DNA from: Streptomyces pactum
GTDB taxonomy: Bacteria; Actinomycetota; Actinomycetes; Streptomycetales; Streptomycetaceae
Assembly (NCBI RefSeq): GCF_016031615.1
Contig: NZ_JACYXC010000001.1
Location: 186,001 to 250,000, forward strand
Reading direction: 5' to 3'
DNA length: 64,000 nt
The notes below the pieces were generated by a model, which was not told where the DNA came from, did no database searches, and was given only the letters and a program-made list of their open reading frames with translations. Positions within the stretch are counted from its first letter, which is position 1; the number at the start of each line of letters is the position of its first letter. Both the position numbers and the translations under genes were made by a program. Of the stretch, positions 17,335-25,320 are shown piece after piece.

Positions 17335-17767
17335 GGCCCGTGGCCGAGACCGTCCGGCGGTCCTTTCGGCCGATCATCCGGCGGGGTCGCGTCCTCGCCC
17401 GCGACCACGGTGCCGGGCGCGGCGTGGATCCGCCCGGCGACCGCCGGTACCACCGACCGACAGCACCGCCACCGAGGACGTGACCGCACCGCCGCCGGGG
17501 ACACCCGACCGTACCGTCGTCGGCGGAGGGCGCCCGGCCCGGGCTGCCGGTCCCCCTCGGCAGGCCGGGCGGGCTCCGGCAGGGCCTGCCACGCGCGTAC
17601 TGGGCCCGGCGGGCCGGGTGCGGGCCGGTCCCCGCCCGCGCCGCCGGGCCCCTGCCCGTTCCCGCCGGTACCGCCGTGTCGGCGGCCCCGGCGTCGGGCC
17701 CGCCGCGCCGGTCCGCGCACGGGCGACCGGCCCGCACCGCCGGCCGGCCGTGCGCGGTCCGGCCGAC
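17335..17767. other. Intergenic spacer between convergent genes
   Basis: 433 bp between the histidine phosphatase and the TetR gene. GC-rich with several long artefactual frames; no gene or clear terminator identified. Confidence 0.5.
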
Positions 17768-18346
17768 TCACAGCTGGGACAGCGCGGTGTCCACCACGTT
17801 CGTCAGGGCGGTGCGGTCGGGGTTGACACGGGCGAGCACCCGCAGGCCGTAGTAACTGCTCAGCACGTGGTGGGTCAGGGCCGTGGCGTCCCGCTCCCGG
17901 GTGATCTCCCCGCTGCGCTGTCCTTCGGTCAGCGCGGCGTGGACGGCCTGTTCGACGGTGGTGAAGTGGCGCCGCACCTCCTGCGCCACCTCGGGATCGG
18001 TGTTGGCCATCTCCACCGAGGCGTTGATGATCAGGCAGCCGGAGGACGGCGGATCGGCGAGGTCGATGTCGATCGCCTGGGCCATCAGGTCCCGCAACCG
18101 GTCCTTGACCGGGCCCGGCCGCCCCAGCAGTTCGGTCTGCACGGCGGTGTGGGTCTCGTAGTAGCGGCGCAGCGCGCGCAGATAGAGCTGCCGTTTGTCA
18201 CCGAAGGCGTTGGACAGGCTGGACAGCCCCATGCCGGTGGAGTCGGCCAGGTCGCGTGTGGAGGTGCCCTCGTATCCGCGCTGCCAGAACACGTTCATGA
18301 TCGCCGTGAGGACGCGGGTCTCGTCGAATTTCCTGGGCCTCCCCAT
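17768..18346 (-). CDS. TetR/AcrR-family repressor (module 1)
   Basis: 192 residues. N-terminal helix-turn-helix: GYEGTSTRDLADSTGMGLSSLSNAFGDKRQLY within residues 24-56. The C-terminal ligand domain includes SSGCLIINASVEMANTDPEV. It is a clear paralogue of the TetR protein at 32691-33263, sharing GYEGTSTR, AFG-KR-LYLRAL and YYGLRVL. It lies 126 bp downstream of an MFS pump on the same strand and probably represses it through the dyad at 19801. The ATG at 18346 lacks a ribosome site but has a TACGTT -10-like element just upstream, so a leaderless mRNA is likely. Confidence 0.92.
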   Translation of the reverse strand: MGRPRKFDETRVLTAIMNVFWQRGYEGTSTRDLADSTGMGLSSLSNAFGDKRQLYLRALRRYYETHTAVQTELLGRPGPVKDRLRDLMAQAIDIDLADPPSSGCLIINASVEMANTDPEVAQEVRRHFTTVEQAVHAALTEGQRSGEITRERDATALTHHVLSSYYGLRVLARVNPDRTALTNVVDTALSQL

Positions 18347-18351
18347 GGGGG

Positions 18352-18365
18352 CAACGTAACCGTTG
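18352..18365. promoter_or_regulatory. Dyad over the TetR-1 promoter
   Basis: CAACG (18352-18356) and CGTTG (18361-18365) flank TAAC and overlap the presumed -10 element a few bases before the TetR ATG. Position suggests autorepression. The paralogous TetR gene has a comparable dyad at 33268-33279. Confidence 0.4.
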
Positions 18366-18472
18366 TGGATCGGCCGCGCAAAAACCGCGGCGAACGGCCA
18401 CCGCGCCGCCAGGCCGGGGGCGGCGGGGCCGGGGCGGGAACGCCGGGCCCCGGAGCCGGGGCGGGTCCGGGA

Positions 18473-19717
18473 TCACACACACGCCGTGGTCGCGCGGTCC
18501 GCGGGGGCGGCGGGGCACGGTCCGGTGTCCGTGGTGCGCCGGTCGGTGATCCGGGCGATGCCCAAGGTGGCCAGTGCGCCCAGGGTGAGGAGCGCGCCGA
18601 TGCCCATCGGGGCGCGGTAGCCGACGGCGTCGATGCCGGCGCCCGCGAGCCAGGTGCCGATGGTGATGCCCGCGCAGATCGTCGCGGTGTTCATGGTGTT
18701 GATCAGAGCCCCACTGTTGGACAGGCTCATGACACGCGCGGCCATGGCGGGGTTGAGCGGGAGCCCGGTGCAGCCCAGCAGGAACAGGGCGGCGAGGGAG
18801 AGCACCTGGCTGGTCGCGACCAGCGCGTACAGGCCAAGGAGCACGGTGAGGACCGCGCCGCCCAGCCACAGGGTGCGCATGGTGTGCGCGTCCGCCAGGC
18901 GACCGAGCACCAGGTTGCCGATGACGGTTCCCACGCCGTACAGGACGAACAGCAGCGGGACGGCGCCCTCCGGGAACCCGGCCAATCCGGTCAGCACCGG
19001 GGAGAGGTAGGCGAAGGTGGCGAACACGCCGCCGATCAGCAGGGCGTTGGTGGCGAAGGCGCCCCAGAGCCGGCCGCTGCGGAAGACCGACAGCTCCGAG
19101 CGCACGTCCAACCCCTCAGGGGCCGGAGCCCGCCGGACGGCGATCAGGACCAGCAGGAGGCAGAGCGCGACGAGGATGTCCACGGCCCAGAAGGCGGCAC
19201 GCCAGCCCATGAGCTGGTCGATGAAGGTGGCCAGCGGGAGACCGAAGACGTTGGCCACCATGAATCCGCCGAAGACGATGGCCAGCGCACTGCCGATCCG
19301 GTCCGGCGGGACGAGGTTGGCGCACACGGAGGCGGCCAGCCCGAAGAAGGCCGCGGTGGCCAGGGCGGTGACGACACGGGCGACCACCATGACCCAGTAG
19401 GCGGTGGCGAGAGCCCCGATGGTCTGCCCCACCAGGAACAGCACCATCATCATGACCATCGCCGGCTTGCGCGGGGCCTTCATGAGCGCGAGCGTCAGCA
19501 CCGGGCCGCCGAAGACCATACCGAGGGCGAAGACGGTGACCAGGTTGCCCGCCGCGGTGACCGGGACGTCGAGACCGCCCGAGAGCGACGGGAGCAGTCC
19601 GGCCACCATGACCTCCGTCGTGTTCAGACAGAAGACGGCCAGGCCGAGGACGAAGACCGCGAGAGGCATCCGCCGGCCCTTCGTCCGCACGTTCTCCTCA
19701 TCCGTTTCCGATGACAT
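18473..19717 (-). CDS. MFS efflux transporter, Cmx/AraJ-like (module 1)
   Basis: 414 residues, 12 predicted membrane helices. It starts MPLAVFVLGLAVFCLNTTEVMVAGLLP after a short hydrophilic leader, the pattern of the sugar-efflux/chloramphenicol-efflux (DHA1) branch. The proton-driven pump is probably for a drug or sugar. The ATG at 19717 has AAGGTG upstream; the frame continues upstream but over the promoter. It is controlled, by position, by the TetR gene just downstream and the 22-bp palindrome at 19801-19822. Paralogous to MFS genes at 33146-34708 and 60265-61470. Confidence 0.92.
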   Translation of the reverse strand: MSSETDEENVRTKGRRMPLAVFVLGLAVFCLNTTEVMVAGLLPSLSGGLDVPVTAAGNLVTVFALGMVFGGPVLTLALMKAPRKPAMVMMMVLFLVGQTIGALATAYWVMVVARVVTALATAAFFGLAASVCANLVPPDRIGSALAIVFGGFMVANVFGLPLATFIDQLMGWRAAFWAVDILVALCLLLVLIAVRRAPAPEGLDVRSELSVFRSGRLWGAFATNALLIGGVFATFAYLSPVLTGLAGFPEGAVPLLFVLYGVGTVIGNLVLGRLADAHTMRTLWLGGAVLTVLLGLYALVATSQVLSLAALFLLGCTGLPLNPAMAARVMSLSNSGALINTMNTATICAGITIGTWLAGAGIDAVGYRAPMGIGALLTLGALATLGIARITDRRTTDTGPCPAAPADRATTACV

Positions 19718-20203
19718 GTCACACCTTTCGCGTCGGCCCGGCGGCCCGAGGATTCGGGGGCGGGGCCCGGGGGTTCGCTGCCAGGGTGAACGGTACACGA
19801 TTTTGGTTCACGTGATCCAAAAACCGTCGAGGGTGCCGTCCGGAGTGGCGACGGGGCCGTCGGGCACCGCGGAGCCGGGAGCCGGCGGGCGTAGGTGGCA
19901 CGGCGGAGCCGGGGGCCGGTGGGATCGGACGGACGGGACCACGGCGGTGAGCGGGGCGCCAGTGGCGGGCGGGGTGCCGGTGACGCCGGCCGCGCCGGCC
20001 CCGGCCGGGGTCAGCCGGACCCGGGCATCCGGGCGGACGAGCGGATCGAGCCGATCTGCGGGATCCGGCAGAGGGAGGGATGGGAGGCCCGGACGAGATC
20101 GACGGAAATCCCCGGCCGAGGCGTATCTTCTCCGGTCGGGCGCGGGCCGCTCCGGTCGGGCGCGGCCACTGCCCCGTTCGGCCCGGGGAAGGGTGACGAG
20201 GGC
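19718..20203. other. Promoter region of MFS-1 plus spacer
   Basis: Holds the operator at 19801-19822 about 85-105 bp upstream of the pump. The rest (19823-20203) is GC-rich with a degenerate GGAGCCGGG repeat and no gene I can support. Confidence 0.5.
19801..19822. promoter_or_regulatory. 22-bp palindromic TetR operator upstream of MFS-1
   Basis: Arms TTTTGG (19801-19806) and CCAAAA (19817-19822) flank a TCACGTGA core. 20 of 22 positions are self-complementary, only the seventh and sixteenth breaking symmetry. It is strongly AT-rich against the background. The same TTTTG-N12-CAAAA frame recurs upstream of the paralogous pump at 34829-34850. Confidence 0.75.
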
Positions 20204-20548
20204 TCAGTCCATGGGGTCGCGCGGGCGGGTGGCACGCCAGGCCACCAGGGCCCCCGCGGCACCGTAGAGCAGGTACAGGGCCCCGTCCGTGGCGTCCTGG
20301 CGCCGCTCCAGGGACTGTGCCCGCCGCTGCTGGTCGTAGTCGCGGGTCGCCACCGCGGCGGAGCCGTCGAGCACCACGCAGCGGGTGTCGCCGGGCCGCA
20401 TCGGTCCCGGGCGCTCCTCCCCGTCGGCGCCGACGTTCTCCCCGGGGCACACGACCTCCGAGTCCGCCGACAGGGAGCCGCCCAGGGTCACCGCTCCCCA
20501 TATCCCGGGAGCGAGGAAGAGGGCCACGAGGGCGGCTCTGTACGACAT
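20204..20548 (-). CDS. Small conserved-type membrane protein, function unknown
   Basis: 114 residues with two hydrophobic segments, one at the N-terminus (AALVALFLAPGIWGAVTLGG) and one near the C-terminus (GALYLLYGAAGALVAW). The extracytoplasmic middle has two cysteines, VVCPGENV and TRCVVLDG, that could form a disulfide. The ATG at 20548 is preceded by GAGGGGG at good spacing, which separates it from the filler frame upstream. I do not recognise a family; Streptomyces genomes carry many such proteins. Single gene. Confidence 0.75.
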   Translation of the reverse strand: MSYRAALVALFLAPGIWGAVTLGGSLSADSEVVCPGENVGADGEERPGPMRPGDTRCVVLDGSAAVATRDYDQQRRAQSLERRQDATDGALYLLYGAAGALVAWRATRPRDPMD

Positions 20549-20754
20549 CGGACCCCCTCGGGATGAGCCGGCACCCGGGCGTTCCGGGGCGGCCCGCCCG
20601 CCCCGGCGGCCGGCGTGGGCCACCGTATACCCCTCCGTCCCGGCCCGCGGCGGCACCTCCCGCACCACGGGGAGCGGCGGACGGGCCCACCCGGCCGCGG
20701 CGGGCGGCGGGAAACCCGGTGGTGCCCGGCCGGGGCCGTTGTTAGCGTGCCGCG

Positions 20755-21408
20755 GTGGACCTCTTCTCGCACTCGTGGGCGGCGCTGCGCGCGGCGGTCG
20801 CCGGACTTCCCGGGCCGCACTTCGAGAGGCCGTCCGGCTGCGCCGGCTGGCTCGTGCGCGACCTGGTGTGCCACCTGGTCATCGACGCCCAGGACGTCCT
20901 GATCACCCTCGCCACCCCCGCCGACGCGGAACCCACCCGGAACGCGGTGACCTACTGGAACCTCGTGGAACCCCCGACCGGCGACGACCCGCTGGACGCG
21001 CTGGTGGTCCGCCTCGCCGCCGCGTACCAGGACCCGGGGCTGCTCACGTTCCACCTGGACGACGTGGGTTCCGCCGCCGGGCGCGCCGCCTCCCTCGCCG
21101 ACCCGGCACTCCGCGTCGGCACCCAGGGGCAGGTCCTGACGGTGAGCGACTACCTGTCCGCGTACGTCCTGGAATGGACGCTGCACCACCTGGACCTGAC
21201 CGCCCATCTCCCGGACGTCCCGGGGCCACCGGCCGAGGGGCTGGCCCACTCCCGCGCGATGCTGGAGGAGATCGCCCAGGTCGTGTTCCCCGAGTCGTTC
21301 TCCGACGCGGACGCGCTGCTGGTCGGCACCGGACGCCGGGCACCGACGGCCGGGGAGCGGGCCGCACTCGGGGAGCCGGCCGCCAGGCTGCCGTTCGTCC
21401 TGGGCTGA
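20755..21408 (+). CDS. Mycothiol-dependent maleylpyruvate isomerase/DinB-like protein
   Basis: 217 residues. The N-terminal four-helix metal-binding domain is seen as SWAALRAAVAGLPG...GCAGWLVRDLVCHLVIDAQ, with the histidine of CHLV a likely metal ligand. A second histidine pair occurs in ALEWTLHHLDLT-type sequence near residue 145. Family members use mycothiol as thiol cofactor or are uncharacterised. The GTG at 20755 follows a TTAGCGT -10-like element by a few bases, suggesting a leaderless mRNA. Monocistronic; no maleylpyruvate pathway nearby. Confidence 0.85.
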   Translation: MDLFSHSWAALRAAVAGLPGPHFERPSGCAGWLVRDLVCHLVIDAQDVLITLATPADAEPTRNAVTYWNLVEPPTGDDPLDALVVRLAAAYQDPGLLTFHLDDVGSAAGRAASLADPALRVGTQGQVLTVSDYLSAYVLEWTLHHLDLTAHLPDVPGPPAEGLAHSRAMLEEIAQVVFPESFSDADALLVGTGRRAPTAGERAALGEPAARLPFVLG

Positions 21409-21792
21409 CGCCGCGCCGGGGCGGGCGACGGGTGCGCGGACGGGCCGGCCCTCCCCCGCGCCGGCCGCCACCGGCACACGGCGGTGCGGCAGGGCGGCGG
21501 CACGACGGCCTCCGCCCCGACGGCCGGGGCGGCGCCTGCCCCGACGGCCGGAGCGGAGGCTGTCCCGGTGGCCGGGGCGGCGGCTGTCCGGTGGCCGGGG
21601 CGGCGGCTCCGGCGGCCCCGCCGCGGTGGCTGGGCACCCACCGGACGCGTCGCCACACGTCACGGTCGGTGCGGACGCGTCCCGGAACCGGCAAATTCAC
21701 ATGACGCGCGGTGCCTGATCGTCAACAATCCACGCGTGGTCACCTTGAATGTCGCCGGAACCGAACACGGCCCGTCCCCCCGGTCCTCCTCC

Positions 21793-22650
21793 ATGACGGC
21801 TGTGGCCGGACGTACCTTCGGCGCGATCCCGCCGACGGCGCTGGTCCTGCTCGGCATCGTCAGCGTGCAGGTGGGCGCCGCCCTGGCCAAGCATCTCTTC
21901 GGCGAGGTGGGCAGCTTCGGGACGGTCGCGCTGCGGCTGTTCTTCGCCGCGGCGGTGCTCATGCTCGTATGGCGGCCGTCGCTGCGGATGAACCGCCGCA
22001 CCTGGACGGTGGTGCTCGCCTACGGCGTGGTGCTCGGGCTGATGAACCTGTGCTTCTACCTGGCGCTGGCCCGCATCCCGCTGGGGATCGCGGTGACCAT
22101 CGAGTTCCTCGGGCCGCTGGGGGTGGCCCTGGCCGGGTCGAGACGGTGGCTGGACGCCTTCTGGGCCCTGCTGGCGGCGGCCGGCGTGGTGCTGATGATG
22201 GAGGGGCGTGGCGACCTGAACCTCGCCGGCTTCCTGCTCGCCCTCGCCGCGGGAGCGTGCTGGGGCCTGTACATCCTGCTCGGCGCGGCGCTGGGCCGTC
22301 ACACCTCGGAGGGCGACGGTCTGGCCCTGGGCATGGCCGTCGCGGCGCTGATGGCGGTGCCGTTCGGCGTGGCCGAAAGCGGCACGGCACTCCTTCAGCC
22401 GTGGGTGCTGCTCGCGGGGCTGGGCGTGGCGCTGCTGTCCTCGGTGATCCCGTACTCGCTGGACCTGGAGGCGCTGCGCAGGATTCCGCCACGGGTGTTC
22501 GGCATCCTGATGAGCCTGGAACCGGCGATGGCGGCGCTCATCGGCCTGGTGGTGCTCCAGGAGTCGCTGCACTGGGAGCAGTGGGTCGCGGTGCTGTGCG
22601 TGGTGGCCGCGTCGGCGGGCGCCGCGCGCGGTACCCGCGCCGAGGACTGA
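21793..22650 (+). CDS. EamA/RhtA-type DMT exporter
   Basis: 285 residues, ten predicted membrane helices in two EamA repeats. VLLGIVSVQVGAALAKHLF and GTVALRLFFAAAVLM are close to the threonine/homoserine exporter RhtA. LEALRRIPPRVFGILMSLEPAMAALIGLVVLQE in the second half is the conserved EamA signature. It probably exports amino acids or related metabolites. The ATG at 21793 begins the usual N-terminus; a GTG at 21736 is an alternative and neither has a strong ribosome site. Single gene. Confidence 0.9.
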   Translation: MTAVAGRTFGAIPPTALVLLGIVSVQVGAALAKHLFGEVGSFGTVALRLFFAAAVLMLVWRPSLRMNRRTWTVVLAYGVVLGLMNLCFYLALARIPLGIAVTIEFLGPLGVALAGSRRWLDAFWALLAAAGVVLMMEGRGDLNLAGFLLALAAGACWGLYILLGAALGRHTSEGDGLALGMAVAALMAVPFGVAESGTALLQPWVLLAGLGVALLSSVIPYSLDLEALRRIPPRVFGILMSLEPAMAALIGLVVLQESLHWEQWVAVLCVVAASAGAARGTRAED

Positions 22651-22681
22651 CGCCGGCTGCCCGGCCGTTCTCCGGCGTCCC

Positions 22682-22936
22682 CGGCGGCCCGCCGGTGGGC
22701 GGCGGTGGGCCGAGGCCTTCGTGGCCTCGTACGTATGGGGATCGGGCAGGACCGGCTACGGCCCGCACCGGCTCGCGAAGATCCTTGCCCGACCGGCGCG
22801 GGCGATGGCCGCGGCCACCGGGCAGCTGGCGACCGCGGGCATCGGGTGGCCCTCCGCCGGCGGCCCGGACCTGCTGGAGCTGGCCCTCTTCGAGGGCGCC
22901 TGGGGGCCGGCCGCCCGCCGCCCGGACGCGCTCTGA
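22682..22936 (+). pseudogene. Remnant of an OGG-fold DNA glycosylase-like protein
   Basis: The frame reads AEAFVASYVWGSGRTGYGPHRLAKIL (around 22709-22786). From memory, the YVWG-GR-GYGP-RL-IL string is characteristic of Streptomyces proteins with an 8-oxoguanine-DNA-glycosylase (OGG) fold. The remainder (ATGQLATAGIGW, GGPDLLELALFEGAW) could be further degraded pieces, and it ends at 22936. No start codon with a ribosome site and no catalytic HhH motif is visible. Probably a decayed gene; a short unrelated frame is possible. Confidence 0.4.
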
Positions 22937-23130
22937 CGCCCGTGCCGCCCCGGTCCCGTGGCGGCGTTGACCCGGCCGGCCACCGGCCGCCGGCCCGGTC
23001 CGGTCCGGCGGTGCGGTCGTACGGCGTGGTGGTCGCGCCACGGCGGGACGGACCCGTCCCGCCGTGGCCGCCGGACCGAACCGCTGCCCGGGCCGGGGCC
23101 GGGCCACAACTGCCGGTGGGCGACCGGTCG

Positions 23131-23628
23131 TCACCCTTCCGGGAGGCGTTCCCCGCACCGGGTGCAGAAGCGTGCGTCGCTCTCGGTGGGTACCCGGCCG
23201 CAGGCGTCGCAGAGCCGGTGCAGCAGGCAGGGTGCCTCGCCGCCCTCACCGCTGCCGGAGCGGATGGTCAGCCCCGGACGGCGGCGGTGCGCGGTGAGGT
23301 AGACCAGTCCCTCCTCACCCGCCGACAGGGCCCGGCGGCTGCCACGCGGAAGCCACACCACCGAGCCGGGCAGGAGCTGCTGCGGGCCGCCGTCGGTCTC
23401 CAGCCGGCCGCTGCCCCCGGCGACGTAGAGGAGGACGTCCAGATCCCTCTCGACGGAGGCCCCGACCCCGGCCCCGGGCGGCAGCCGCACCAGGTTGGCG
23501 TCCAGCTGGCGGTGCTGCCGGTCGAGCCGCCAGACCGCGCCGGTCCTGTCCTCGGGCAGGTCGCGGAGCACGTCGGTCATCCGGGCCAGCACGCCGGGCA
23601 CCGTGTCCTGTCCCGTGTCGTGGTGCAT
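23131..23628 (-). CDS. Cupin-like protein with C-terminal zinc ribbon
   Basis: 165 residues. Residues ~30-115 form a small beta-barrel of cupin type (LVRLPPGAGVGASVERDLDVLLYVAGGSGRLETDG ... LLPGSVVWLPRGSRRALSAGEEGL). The C-terminus has two CxxC knuckles, CDACG and CTRCGERL, forming a zinc ribbon. Cupins bind metals or small ligands; the ribbon suggests protein or nucleic acid contact. The ATG at 23628 has GGAGAG 4 bases upstream. Role unknown; monocistronic. Confidence 0.8.
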   Translation of the reverse strand: MHHDTGQDTVPGVLARMTDVLRDLPEDRTGAVWRLDRQHRQLDANLVRLPPGAGVGASVERDLDVLLYVAGGSGRLETDGGPQQLLPGSVVWLPRGSRRALSAGEEGLVYLTAHRRRPGLTIRSGSGEGGEAPCLLHRLCDACGRVPTESDARFCTRCGERLPEG

Positions 23629-24338
23629 ACGCTCTCCGATGTGAAAGGCGCTCGGGCGCGCCGGTCCGGGCCAGGATCCGCGGGCCGTTCGCGGTGTCTC
23701 GCCCGGCGTGGGGACCGGCGGGGCCGCGAACCGGGGCGGCCGTGGCAGAGTTCGCCGGTTCAGGGTACGGCACGACCGGTGGCCGGCAGGGGCGGCCACC
23801 GCGGAGCCCGCCGTACACGGATCCGACCAGCGGTCCGGTACGGAGACGGCTCAGGTGCACGGCCCGGCGTGGGCCGGCCGGCACGACAGGACCGGGACCG
23901 TCCACGGTGTCCGTCCACGGGTGTCCGTCCACGGAGGCCGGGCCGGCCCATCCCGGTCGCGAGCCACCCCGGGTGCCGGCCCCGCACGGGAGGGTGCGCC
24001 TTGACCGCTGAGAGGCCCGCGGTGCCGGCCCGCGGATCACCGCAATCCCCGGGCCGGGCGTACCGTTACCGGCCGTGGTGCGGGGTGCCGGTCCGTGGAC
24101 ACCGACCCCTTACGGCCCGGCCCGCACGGCGCCGGGACCGTCCGGTGCCGCCCCGCACGCACCGGGCGCGGCCCGTACGGTGCGGGACCTGTACGCAGGG
24201 CGGGACCGCCCGCCCGCCGTACTGCCACGGTTCGCCTGGCCTGCCCGGCGCCCGGGGCACCGGGGGCGGGCGGCGGAGCGGGAAGGAATTCGTCTCGACG
24301 CGTGTTCGCGGGGCGCTCATGGAGTAAATTCCGGGTAT
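23629..24338. other. Long divergent intergenic region
   Basis: 710 bp between the cupin (-) and the flavoprotein (+). It contains CCGTCCACGG three times at 23898-23934 (13-14 bp period) and GC-rich filler. A TAAATT-like -10 lies about 10 bases before the next gene. Long frames here have no family-like sequence. Confidence 0.5.
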
Positions 24339-25004
24339 GTGACCGTCACTTCACGGCCGACCGGCCGCATATTCGAGGCGCTGAACTCCACCGCCGTCCA
24401 GGACGTCGCCGAGCTGCGCGAACTCTACGAGGACCCCGGGGACCTCGCCCGGCGCAAGGTGGTGGACCGCCTCCACGACGTGGCCCGCGCCTTCATCGGA
24501 CGCTCTTCACTCGTCTTCATCGCCAGCTCCGGCGCGGACGGCACCTGCGATGTGACGCCCAGGGGCGGCCCGGCCGGATTCGTGTCCGTACTGGACGAGT
24601 TCACCCTCGCCATCCCCGACGCCACCGGTAACAAGCGGCTGGACACCTCGCACAACATCGTGGAGACGGGCCGGGCCGGCCTGATCTTCATCATCCCGGG
24701 CCGGGAGTCCACGCTGCGCATGAACGGCAGGGCGTGCGTCTCGACCGACCCGCGGCTGCTGGAGCAGCTGACCGCGGTGGGTAAGCCGCCGGTCAGCGCG
24801 ATCGTGGTGGAGGTCGAGGAGGTGTACCAGCACTGTCCGAAAGCCTTCCTGCGGAGCGGCGCCTGGAAGCCGGAGAAGTGGGTCGCCGGGGACGACGTCC
24901 CGAGTTCCGCCGCGATCACCCTCTCCCACCTGAACCTGCCGGGGCTGACGATCGAGCAGATCCAGGCGCACGAGCGCGAGTCGCTGCTGCACCGGTACGA
25001 GTGA
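24339..25004 (+). CDS. FMN-binding split-barrel protein, MSMEG_1061-like
   Basis: 221 residues. RSSLVFIASSGADGTCDVTPRGGPAGFVSVLDEFTLAIPDATGNKRLDT is the flavin-binding split barrel. IPGRESTLRMNGRACVSTD follows, with KAFLRSGAW-type C-terminal contacts. This matches the actinobacterial pyridoxamine-phosphate-oxidase-like branch typified by mycobacterial MSMEG_1061; these bind FMN but their substrates are mostly unknown. The GTG at 24339 lies close behind an AT-rich -10-like TAAATT, suggesting a leaderless mRNA. Unrelated in detail to the flavoprotein at 15958. Single gene. Confidence 0.87.
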   Translation: MTVTSRPTGRIFEALNSTAVQDVAELRELYEDPGDLARRKVVDRLHDVARAFIGRSSLVFIASSGADGTCDVTPRGGPAGFVSVLDEFTLAIPDATGNKRLDTSHNIVETGRAGLIFIIPGRESTLRMNGRACVSTDPRLLEQLTAVGKPPVSAIVVEVEEVYQHCPKAFLRSGAWKPEKWVAGDDVPSSAAITLSHLNLPGLTIEQIQAHERESLLHRYE

Positions 25005-25320
25005 GGGGCCGGCCCGCGGGGCGCCCGCCCGGGCGGCGGGCCCCGCGGGAATCGCGCCGTGCGCCGGTCCGCCCCCGGAGGGGGCCCGGTCCGCCGACGC
25101 GACGCCGTGATGGCGGCGTCGGGAGGCCGAGGGCCGGCGAGCCGGTTGCGCGGGCCGTCCCGGCGGCGTACCGCCAACGGGCCGGGACCGTGGTGCCGGC
25201 GCGGGGCCGGAGCCGGACCCCAGGTCGACGGACCGGTGGGGGCCGGTAGGGGACCGGCGCGCGCCGGCCGTCGAGGGGCGCGGGGAAATTCCGGTGCGGG
25301 GGGCCCGGTGATCGTGGACA
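25005..25320. other. Intergenic spacer
   Basis: 316 bp, GC-rich, between two plus-strand genes. An in-frame TGA at 25309 limits the next gene's start. No RNA, repeat or extra gene seen. Confidence 0.5.

Noticed and set aside
17480..19714. A 744-residue plus-strand frame opposite TetR-1 and MFS-1
   Set aside because: His/Gln/Gly-rich antisense of two well-supported genes.
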